A DNA stretch of 39,299 bases from M55B177 sp034722275 (lineage in GTDB: Bacteria; Chloroflexota; Dehalococcoidia; GIF9; AB-539-J10), in the NCBI GenBank assembly GCA_034722275.1, contig JAYENW010000013.1:1-39299 (forward strand). Reading direction: 5' to 3'. Below the pieces are notes generated by a model. The model searched no databases and was not told the origin of the DNA. It saw only the letters and a program-made list of their open reading frames with translations. Each line of letters begins with the position of its first letter. Positions within the stretch are counted from its first letter, which is position 1. This document shows positions 7,577 through 14,209 of this stretch, piece by piece. The position numbers and the translations under genes were made by a program.

Positions 7577-8905
7577 TTGGAGTCAGCCAGAGATATCTGG
7601 GTTAGAGCTTTAGGCGAGCTTGAGGTTCAAGTTAATAAAGCAAATTATAATACCTGGCTGAAAGGGAGCGAGGGTGTAAGCTTCCAAGATAATGTTTTTA
7701 TAGTCAGCGCCCCTAATATATTTGTGGCTGAGTGGTTATCCACGCATCTTCACTCTTTGATAGCAAAGACTCTGGCGAACATCCTAGGCAAAGATGTCGC
7801 TCTACAAATCGAAGTCATCCATCAAGACCAGAAGCAACTTGATTTTTTAATCCATCCCTATCAAGCTGACGGGGGAACCAGCAGTAAAACAAGGCAAGGC
7901 AGGTTTAATCCCAAATACAGCTTCGGCAACTTCGTTGTTAGTGACTGTAACCGCTTAGCTTATACTGCTGCCAAAGAAGTAGCTGAAAACCCAGGACACA
8001 TCTATAATCCTCTTTTTATTTACAGTGAAACCGGCCAAGGTAAGACTCACCTGCTGCATGCCATTGGACAGGAAACGCGCAACAGAGGATTCAAAGCAAG
8101 CTACATTACCGCGGAGCAATTCACCAGCGAATTCGTACGGGCAGCGCGGCAAAAGGAAGTGGAAAATTTTCGGGGCAGGTTCAGAGATATTCGGACCTTC
8201 CTCCTTGATGATGTGCAATTTATATATGACAAGAAGCAGTCTTCACAATGCTTCCTCCAGTTATTCAAAGAACTACATAACAATGAGCAGCAACTTGTCA
8301 TTACTGCTGATTGTCACCCTAAAGATATGCCTTCACTGGATAATAAGCTAAAATCTTGCCTGCAATGGGGGCTCGTAGTCCCCATGGAGCCACCCAACTT
8401 TGAAACACGCCTAGCTATATTACATGCCAAAGCAGCGACAATTGGAGTGCCTGTATCAGAGGAAGCCCTGCAGGTCATAGCAGAAAAAATGCGCGATAAT
8501 ATTCGCGAGCTCGAGGGTGCTCTGGCTTATTTCGCCGCCCAGGCCAAATTAAGCGGGTCCAACATTACTCAGCAGACAATCAACAAGTTCTTAACAGGCA
8601 ACAGTAACCAACATAACGAAATGATAATTGAGGCAGCGGCGGACTATTTTGACCTTCCCACAGAGGAGATAAAATCTAAGAACCGAAATAGAAAGGTCAC
8701 TTTGGCCCGCCATATTGCCATGTATCTTATGCGCCAGGAAAGTAATGACTCCTTCACTGAAATCGGCAAGGCGCTGGGTGATAGAAACCACGCCACAGTC
8801 CTATATGGCTATGAAAAGATAGCCAGTGAATTAAACGTTAACCCCAGTTTATGCCACCAAATATCTCAAATCAAAGAGAAAATCAGCAGACACAAAACGC
8901 GCTAA
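7577..8905 (+). CDS. dnaA: Chromosomal replication initiator DnaA with altered ATPase residues
   Basis: A 442-residue DnaA with all four domains: domain I (about 1-85), short linker, AAA+ domain III (about 113-340) and DNA-binding domain IV (about 345-440) with the signature GDRNHATVLYGYEKI. Walker B is LLDD at 209-212, the sensor-1-like VITAD ends at 245, and sensor 2 Arg is 310 (NIRELEGAL). Two catalytic sites are unusual. Walker A is SETGQGKT (150-157) instead of the usual G-G-x-G-x-GKT. The arginine-finger motif SRFxWG reads SCLQWG, giving Cys261 in place of Arg. It starts at TTG, which follows GGAGGGG. The gene looks otherwise intact, so altered regulation of ATP-dependent assembly is possible. 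A second DnaA elsewhere cannot be excluded. Confidence 0.93.
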   Translation: MESARDIWVRALGELEVQVNKANYNTWLKGSEGVSFQDNVFIVSAPNIFVAEWLSTHLHSLIAKTLANILGKDVALQIEVIHQDQKQLDFLIHPYQADGGTSSKTRQGRFNPKYSFGNFVVSDCNRLAYTAAKEVAENPGHIYNPLFIYSETGQGKTHLLHAIGQETRNRGFKASYITAEQFTSEFVRAARQKEVENFRGRFRDIRTFLLDDVQFIYDKKQSSQCFLQLFKELHNNEQQLVITADCHPKDMPSLDNKLKSCLQWGLVVPMEPPNFETRLAILHAKAATIGVPVSEEALQVIAEKMRDNIRELEGALAYFAAQAKLSGSNITQQTINKFLTGNSNQHNEMIIEAAADYFDLPTEEIKSKNRNRKVTLARHIAMYLMRQESNDSFTEIGKALGDRNHATVLYGYEKIASELNVNPSLCHQISQIKEKISRHKTR

Positions 8906-8954
8906 AAGGTTCTGCCTCAACGGCTAACCCTCTTCTGAAAATCACCCAGCAGCT

Positions 8955-8963
8955 TGTGGATAA
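8955..8963 (-). promoter_or_regulatory. Perfect DnaA box (TTATCCACA on the minus strand)
   Basis: The plus strand reads TGTGGATAA, the exact complement of the consensus DnaA box, about 50 bases after the dnaA stop codon. Its position in the dnaA-obgE gap makes it more convincing than matches inside genes. Confidence 0.65.
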
Positions 8964-9057
8964 ATTGTTAATGTATCACTCTATCTTTGGTGAATCAATT
9001 CCTTTGTGGTTCATCTCTACCACTCACTTTGATAACTTAGCGAAAAGAGAACATGAG

Positions 9058-9079
9058 TATTATTATTATTATTATTATT
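9058..9079. repeat. (TAT)7 trinucleotide tract in the candidate origin
   Basis: Seven uninterrupted TAT units, reading as TAA repeats on the minus strand. AT-only repeats beside DnaA boxes often mark the DNA-unwinding element, and TAA/TAG triplets are the DnaA-trio type described in bacterial origins. The tract is about 95 bases from the DnaA box, further than usual for trios. Confidence 0.5.
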
Positions 9080-9087
9080 CACTTAAT

Positions 9088-9101
9088 ATACTAATTAGTA
9101 T
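9088..9101. promoter_or_regulatory. 14-bp perfect palindrome ATACTAATTAGTAT upstream of obgE
   Basis: Both strands read ATACTAATTAGTAT. It lies about 22 bases before the obgE start codon and just after the TAT tract. It could be an operator or part of the origin; no known factor is assigned. Confidence 0.4.
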
Positions 9102-9123
9102 TGTTTAGAATAAAATAGTAGTT

Positions 9124-10173
9124 ATGATAACAAGCGTTAGGGTTATTGTTGAGGGAGGTAATGGTGGAAATGGACTTATTAGCTTTCGTCATGAAAAGTA
9201 TATCCCTCGTGGTGGTCCTGATGGTGGTAATGGTGGGCATGGAGGCGATGTCGTTCTCGAGGCTAATTCTGGTGCTTTGCTGGAGCTATTGAAGCAAAGA
9301 AGAAAATTTGTGGCTGAGAATGGTACTCATGGAGGTAGCCATGACAAGCATGGCAGGAAAGGGAAGGACCTAGTTATCCCAGTACCCATGGGGACTATGG
9401 TTTTCACAGAGGATGTTGTTGGGGAGTGTCTTGTTGCTGATCTGGTAGCGGGGGGTGATCATATTGTGGTGGCAAAAGGTGGTGTGGGAGGGTTGGGGAA
9501 TGCTCGTTTTGCTACCTCAGTAAAACAGGCTCCTGAAATAGCCACTCCTGGTGAGGCGGGGGAAAAGAAGCTCCTTACTCTTAAGTTAAAGCTTCTCACT
9601 GATATCTGTATTATCGGCATGACAAATTCGGGTAAGTCCACTTTACTTTCTGCCATATCGCAAGCTAGACCTAAGATAGCTGATTACCCCTTTACTACAC
9701 GGCAGCCTGTTCTGGGAGTTATGCAGGATATTAAAAGTGATTTTGTTGTTGCCGAAATACCAGCGATAGCGCCAGATGCACATCTTGGCAAGGGATTGGG
9801 GAACGAGTTTTTGTGTCATGTAGAGAGGACTAGGATGATAGTCTATTTGCTCGATGGCACCTCTCCTGCCATCGGCGACGATTTAGGTACGCTAGAGAGG
9901 GAATTATCTTTATATAACTCTAATTTACTGCATAAACCCAAGATTGTGGTTATCAACAAAATTGACTTACCACAGGTTCAGGCGCGCCTGCCTGAATTTA
10001 AGCAAATCTTCGCCCTGCTGGGGGCGCCGTTTTTTTTTGTTTCGGCTGCCGCCGGTTGCGGTATAGTAGAGTTGACCAATAAAGCTGTTGAAATGCTTAA
10101 AGGGACAAGCGAGACTGAAGGAATGGGGGCGTCACCTCAAGTAGCGATATTTCGGCCCCGAGCCAAGAGGTGA
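9124..10173 (+). CDS. obgE: Obg-family GTPase with a non-canonical G3 motif
   Basis: A 349-residue ribosome-associated GTPase. The glycine-rich Obg domain fills about residues 1-157 (GGNGGNGLISFRHEKY and GGPDGGNGGHGGDV). The G domain has G1 GMTNSGKST (165-173), G2 TT (191-192), G4 NKID (278-281) and G5 SAA (307-309). The G3 site, normally DxPG, reads EIPA (211-214), and the following switch II reads IAPDAHLGKGLGNEF. So the Mg-binding Asp and the switch Gly are both replaced. The extra C-terminal OCT domain found in some Obg proteins is absent. The gene lies between dnaA and nadD. It is Obg by architecture; GTP hydrolysis may be altered. Confidence 0.92.
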   Translation: MITSVRVIVEGGNGGNGLISFRHEKYIPRGGPDGGNGGHGGDVVLEANSGALLELLKQRRKFVAENGTHGGSHDKHGRKGKDLVIPVPMGTMVFTEDVVGECLVADLVAGGDHIVVAKGGVGGLGNARFATSVKQAPEIATPGEAGEKKLLTLKLKLLTDICIIGMTNSGKSTLLSAISQARPKIADYPFTTRQPVLGVMQDIKSDFVVAEIPAIAPDAHLGKGLGNEFLCHVERTRMIVYLLDGTSPAIGDDLGTLERELSLYNSNLLHKPKIVVINKIDLPQVQARLPEFKQIFALLGAPFFFVSAAAGCGIVELTNKAVEMLKGTSETEGMGASPQVAIFRPRAKR

Positions 10174-10176
10174 GTA

Positions 10177-10779
10177 GTGAATATAGGTATTCTTGGTGGC
10201 ACTTTCGACCCTATTCACATAGGGCATCTCATTTTAGCTGAGAAAGCGTGGATGCAGTTGAAGCTCAGCGAAGTGCTTTTTGTTCCCACGGGACAGCCAT
10301 GGCTTAAGATGGGATGTGAGATTACTCCAGCGCTGCAACGAGTGGAGATGGTGCGTCGGTCTATCGCGGATAACCCTTACTTTAAGCTTTGCACCCTGGA
10401 AGTAGAGCGTCCTGGCCCTTCTTACACGGTAGATACCCTGATGGAGCTTAAGAAACAGAGAGATAGTGGAGTGACCTTTTTCTTTATTCTTGGCCAGGAT
10501 ACTTTGATGAGCCTGCCTTTGTGGAAAGAGCCACAAAAGCTGCTGCAACTATGCCGTTTAGGGGTAGCTCCCAGGTCGAGCTCCGGCATGGATTTGTGTT
10601 CTTTGGAGACATCCCTCCCGGGCTTGATGAAAAGCATCGTTCAAATCAATATGCCCTTGGTTGAGATCAGTTCTTCGGATATTCGCCAGCATGTTGCCCG
10701 AGGATTATCTATCCGCTACCTGGTGCCTGATAGGGTAGAAAGATATATCGCAGAACAAAAGTTATATAGCACAGGGTAA
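10177..10779 (+). CDS. nadD: Nicotinate-nucleotide adenylyltransferase
   Basis: A 200-residue enzyme that adenylates nicotinate mononucleotide in NAD synthesis. It begins MNIGILGGTFDPIHIGHL, the nucleotidyltransferase GGTFDPxHxGH motif. It has FVPTGQPWLK, the FILGQDTLMSLPLWK block, and ISSSDIRQHVARG near the end, equivalent to the ISSTxIR motif. The GTG start lies three bases after the obgE stop, so the two are co-translated. It converges on gyrB with four bases between the stop codons. Confidence 0.95.
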   Translation: MNIGILGGTFDPIHIGHLILAEKAWMQLKLSEVLFVPTGQPWLKMGCEITPALQRVEMVRRSIADNPYFKLCTLEVERPGPSYTVDTLMELKKQRDSGVTFFFILGQDTLMSLPLWKEPQKLLQLCRLGVAPRSSSGMDLCSLETSLPGLMKSIVQINMPLVEISSSDIRQHVARGLSIRYLVPDRVERYIAEQKLYSTG

Positions 10780-10783
10780 TATA

Positions 10784-12706
10784 TTAAATGTCCAGGTTTC
10801 TCACATTTTGGGCGTGGCTCTGGATGAAGGCTTTGCGGGGAGGCACTTCATTTCCCATCAGCATGTGGAAGATTTGATCAGCAGCTATGGCATCCCCAAC
10901 TTCGACCTTATATAAGGTTCTGGTGGCAGGATTCATAGTCGTCTGCCATAGCTGTTCGGGACTCATCTCACCTAAGCCTTTATATCTTTGAATATCCAGT
11001 TTATTTTCTCCCAGCTCGGCAACTTTCCTTTGCCTTTCCTCTTCAGAGTAAATCCAGAATTGCTGTTTGCTGCATTGAATGCGATAAAGAGGTGGCTGGG
11101 CGATGAAGAGATGACCTTGCTCAATTAGCTCTGCCATGTGGCGGTAGAAAAATGTCAAGAGTAAGGTACGGATATGAGAGCCATCAACATCAGCATCGGT
11201 CATGATTATCACCTTATAGTAACGAAGCCGGGAGAGGTCGAAATACTCGTTGAAGTTTGTTCTTAATGCGATGATGATTGCCTTAATCTCTTCGTGTTCC
11301 AGGATTTTATCTTTGGCGGCTTTCTCTACGTTAAGTATTTTCCCTCTCAAGGGAAGAATGGCTTGAAAACGGCGATCGCGCCCCTGCTTGGCCGAGCCCC
11401 CTGCGGAGTCACCCTCTACCAAGAAGAGTTCACACAAAGGAGGCTCTTTTTCAGAACAATCGGCTAACTTCCCTGGTAGTGTTGAGCTTTCCAGCCCCGA
11501 CTTTTTGAATACTAATTCACGGGCTTTGTGTGCTGCTTCTCTGGCTTTGGCTGCGATGAGACACCTCTCGATTATCGCCTTGGCTTCTTGTGGATGTTGT
11601 TCCAGATAAAGCGACAGATTATTTGCCACGATGGCTTCAACCTGAGTTTTTATCTCTGGGTTTCCCAGCTTTACCTTCGTTTGTCCCTCAAACTGAGGCT
11701 GGGGCAACTTTACACTGATGATTGCTGTCAGTCCTTGACGGACATCTTCCCCTGTGAATCCCGAATCGGTATCCTTTATGAGCTTGCTATTACGGGCGTA
11801 ATCGTTGAGAACTCGAGTTAATGCTGAACGGAATCCGGTGATATGGCTACCTCCGTCTCTGGTGTTGACGCAATTGGCGAAAGACAAGGTTAGCTCTGTA
11901 AAACTGGTGTTATATTGAAGTGCTATCTCTGCTATGGTGGAATCTGTCATTGATGAAAAGTAGAGAGGGTTGGCATGGACAACGGTTCTATTGTTGTTTA
12001 ACTGTCTCACGAAAGTGGCTATGCCACCTTCAAAATAAAAGGTCTTCTCCTGATCGTGCCTCTCATCCTTCACGCTTATTTCCACCCCTTTGTTTAGGTA
12101 GGCTAATTCCTTCACCCGCTGGCACACTACAGCAAAATCGTAGTTAATATCCTCAAAGATTTCCTTGTCAGCCAAGAAGGTAATCGTTGTGCCTGTATTC
12201 AAGACATCGCCGATGATGTCCGCCTCTCCCAGGGGGAAGCCTTTGTGATACTCCTGATGATAAAGTTTTCCCTGGCGTTTTACCTCAACTGCGAGTCTTG
12301 AAGATAAGGCGTTAACTACCGAGGCGCCAACTCCGTGCAGACCACTGGAAATGCTATAGACGTGCCCCCCAAATTTAGCCCCGGCATGCAAGCGTGTCAT
12401 CACTGCTTCAAGAGCGGTGATGTCTTGCCCTGGGACAAGCTCTGTGGGAATTCCCCGCCCATTATCAATGACAGTGATGCTATTATCCTTGTGAATGATT
12501 ATCTCAATGCAGTTACAGTAGCCGGCCATGGCCTCGTCTACGCTGTTGTAAACTATCTCATAAAGCAGGTGATGCAGTCCCTGTTTGTCGGTGCCTCCAA
12601 TATACATTCCGGGCCGGAGGCGCACAGCCTTGATTTCATCCAGGATTTGGATATCTTTGGCAGTATATTCAGCGGTTGGTGTCGTATTTGTTTCGTTTTC
12701 AGGCAT
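10784..12706 (-). CDS. gyrB: DNA gyrase subunit B
   Basis: A 640-residue ATPase subunit of type II topoisomerase, which introduces negative supercoils with GyrA. Visible parts are the GHKL ATP site (YNSVDEAMAGY, DNGRGIPTE and GLHGVGASVVNAL) and the TOPRIM motifs EGDSAGGSAKQGRDR and DADVDGSHIRTLLLTF. QRYKGLGEMSPEQLW, which helps bind GyrA, is near the end. Length is typical of the form without the proteobacterial insert. It lies downstream of hisS on the same strand, and an AT-rich promoter-like segment lies in the gap. Confidence 0.97.
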   Translation of the reverse strand: MPENETNTTPTAEYTAKDIQILDEIKAVRLRPGMYIGGTDKQGLHHLLYEIVYNSVDEAMAGYCNCIEIIIHKDNSITVIDNGRGIPTELVPGQDITALEAVMTRLHAGAKFGGHVYSISSGLHGVGASVVNALSSRLAVEVKRQGKLYHQEYHKGFPLGEADIIGDVLNTGTTITFLADKEIFEDINYDFAVVCQRVKELAYLNKGVEISVKDERHDQEKTFYFEGGIATFVRQLNNNRTVVHANPLYFSSMTDSTIAEIALQYNTSFTELTLSFANCVNTRDGGSHITGFRSALTRVLNDYARNSKLIKDTDSGFTGEDVRQGLTAIISVKLPQPQFEGQTKVKLGNPEIKTQVEAIVANNLSLYLEQHPQEAKAIIERCLIAAKAREAAHKARELVFKKSGLESSTLPGKLADCSEKEPPLCELFLVEGDSAGGSAKQGRDRRFQAILPLRGKILNVEKAAKDKILEHEEIKAIIIALRTNFNEYFDLSRLRYYKVIIMTDADVDGSHIRTLLLTFFYRHMAELIEQGHLFIAQPPLYRIQCSKQQFWIYSEEERQRKVAELGENKLDIQRYKGLGEMSPEQLWQTTMNPATRTLYKVEVGDAIAADQIFHMLMGNEVPPRKAFIQSHAQNVRNLDI

Positions 12707-12710
12707 AACT

Positions 12711-12740
12711 GATTGTATATATATATATTATATCACAATC
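12711..12740 (-). promoter_or_regulatory. AT-rich control element and possible gyrB promoter
   Basis: On the minus strand TATAAT (12732-12727) follows TGCTCA (12755-12750) with a 17-base spacer. GATTGT (12711-12716) and ACAATC (12735-12740) bracket an alternating TA run at 12716-12728. The inverted repeat thus encloses the -10 and the probable start point, just ahead of gyrB. An alternating TA tract melts or forms a cruciform easily under negative supercoiling. Confidence 0.4.
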
Positions 12741-13989
12741 GTGTTTGCTTGAGCACTGCTGCTAGTTGACTTAAAGGAATAGTTTTCTGTTCACCACTCT
12801 TCATATTCCGCAACACGGCGTTTTGGGTTTCAAGTTCTTCTTTGCCTATGATGATAGTGTAGCTACTGTCTCTGCCGTTGGCTTGTTTTAATTGTGCTTT
12901 CAGGCTCTTATCGCCTACAGATTCTATAGCGGCTATGCCATCTCCCCGCAGCGACGAAGCGAGTTTCATCGCCTCATTTTTGGCTTCTTTCCCCAGGAAG
13001 GCGATAAAAACGGCGCCTTTGGGTGGGGGGGGGAGAGCTATTCCCTGCTCTTTTAAATTCAGCAGCAGTCTTTCTATACCAGCAGCAAAGCCCACCGCCG
13101 GAGTGGGCTTACCCCCCAGGTCTTCAATGAGGTCATCATAGCGGCCTCCTCCGAGGACGCCTTGCGGTGTTTCTTTTCGGGGTTGGATTTCAAATACAGT
13201 CCTGGTGTAATAATCCAGTCCGCGCACTAATCTATGATTGAGTTGGAATGGGATATCCAGTATACCCAGGTATTCTTGAAGGCTGTGGAAATGGGTTTGG
13301 CATTCACGGCACAGGAAGTCAGCAGTTTTTGGCGCCTTTTCAGCTATTTCTTGGCAGCGCTCATTCTTGCAATCCAACAACCTCAGCGGATTTTTCTCCA
13401 GCCTTGTTTTGCAATCGAGGCAGAGCGAATCTTCATAAGCTGAATAATATCGCTTCAGCGCTTCTATATACTGTGGTCGGCAAGCCTTACAGCCTATGCT
13501 GTTGAGTTGGATGGAGAATTCCTGAATGCCCAAGGAGAGAAGGAACCTCTGCGCTATTTCTATTACCTCGGCGTCAAGGGCCGGGTCAGCGTCACCTATG
13601 GCCTCGATGCCAAACTGGTGGTGCTGGCGATAACGTCCTGCCTGTGGGCGTTCATATCTGAAAGTGGCCCCAATATAATACAGTCTTACAGGTTGAGGCA
13701 GGTTAAACAAGCCGTGCTCCAGGTAAGCTCGACAAACTGGCGCCGTTCCCTCTGGTTTTAAGGCCAACTCCTGGCCGCCACGGTCCTTGAAGATATACAT
13801 CTCTTTATCAACGATATCTGTTCCCCCAGCTCTCTTCCGGGTAAAGAGCCGGGAGTCCTCGATTATTGGCGTGCTTAGGAACTGGTAACCATAAAGCTGG
13901 CAGAGGGAAATAACTTTTTGTTCTATATATTTCCAGTAAGGTTGCTCTGAGGGCAGGATATCTGATGTGCCGCGAGGTGCTTTATACAA
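12733..13989 (-). CDS. hisS: Histidyl-tRNA synthetase
   Basis: A 418-residue class II aminoacyl-tRNA synthetase that charges tRNA-His. Motif 2 is in ATFRYERPQAGRYRQHHQFG. The His-specific blocks LVRGLDYYTRTVFEI and GGGRYDDLIEDLGG are present, and motif 3 includes GFAAGIERLLL. The C-terminal anticodon-binding domain is complete. The start is TTG at 13989, with GAAGGG a short way upstream. Transcription continues into gyrB, and rel is divergent. No T-box leader was recognised in the 220-base upstream gap. Confidence 0.96.
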   Translation of the reverse strand: MYKAPRGTSDILPSEQPYWKYIEQKVISLCQLYGYQFLSTPIIEDSRLFTRKRAGGTDIVDKEMYIFKDRGGQELALKPEGTAPVCRAYLEHGLFNLPQPVRLYYIGATFRYERPQAGRYRQHHQFGIEAIGDADPALDAEVIEIAQRFLLSLGIQEFSIQLNSIGCKACRPQYIEALKRYYSAYEDSLCLDCKTRLEKNPLRLLDCKNERCQEIAEKAPKTADFLCRECQTHFHSLQEYLGILDIPFQLNHRLVRGLDYYTRTVFEIQPRKETPQGVLGGGRYDDLIEDLGGKPTPAVGFAAGIERLLLNLKEQGIALPPPPKGAVFIAFLGKEAKNEAMKLASSLRGDGIAAIESVGDKSLKAQLKQANGRDSSYTIIIGKEELETQNAVLRNMKSGEQKTIPLSQLAAVLKQTRL

Positions 13990-14169
13990 AAAATAATCCC
14001 TTCTTAAATTGGTATTTATTTAACACAACTTGTATTTTACAGGAATTTGCTTTCAAGTTACAGGGTGATTGGAAATACTCTTGGGATATATCTAAAATAT
14101 TTCAGCATAAACAGGTTAATTCATTATTCTGGGCTGGAGTAATGAATATATAAGCTCTCGCCTTTTGAT

Positions 14170-14198
14170 TTGTGTTACTCTCGTTCTTGCGGTATTAT
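14170..14198 (+). promoter_or_regulatory. Possible rel promoter giving a very short leader
   Basis: TTGTGT (14170-14175), a 17-base spacer and TATTAT (14193-14198). Transcription would begin about five bases before the rel ATG at 14210, which lacks a Shine-Dalgarno sequence, so the message could be close to leaderless. The rest of the hisS-rel gap (13990-14169) shows nothing I can name. Confidence 0.3.
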
Positions 14199-14209
14199 GG
14201 AATTAGCCT

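Larger units (their letters stand above)
8906..9123. other. Candidate chromosomal origin region between dnaA and obgE
   Basis: A 218-base AT-rich gap directly downstream of dnaA, the commonest place for oriC. It contains one perfect DnaA box (8955-8963), one weak box (9005-9013, 7 of 9 match), a (TAT)7 tract (9058-9078) and a 14-bp perfect palindrome (9088-9101). Only one strong box is seen, fewer than most origins have, so this may be a partial or unusual origin. A strand-composition switch was not computed. Confidence 0.45.

Noticed and set aside
7736..7744. DnaA-box-like TTATCCACG near the start of dnaA
   Set aside because: It encodes part of the common WLSTHL stretch of DnaA domain I, so coding constraint explains it. 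A role in autoregulation is possible but unsupported.
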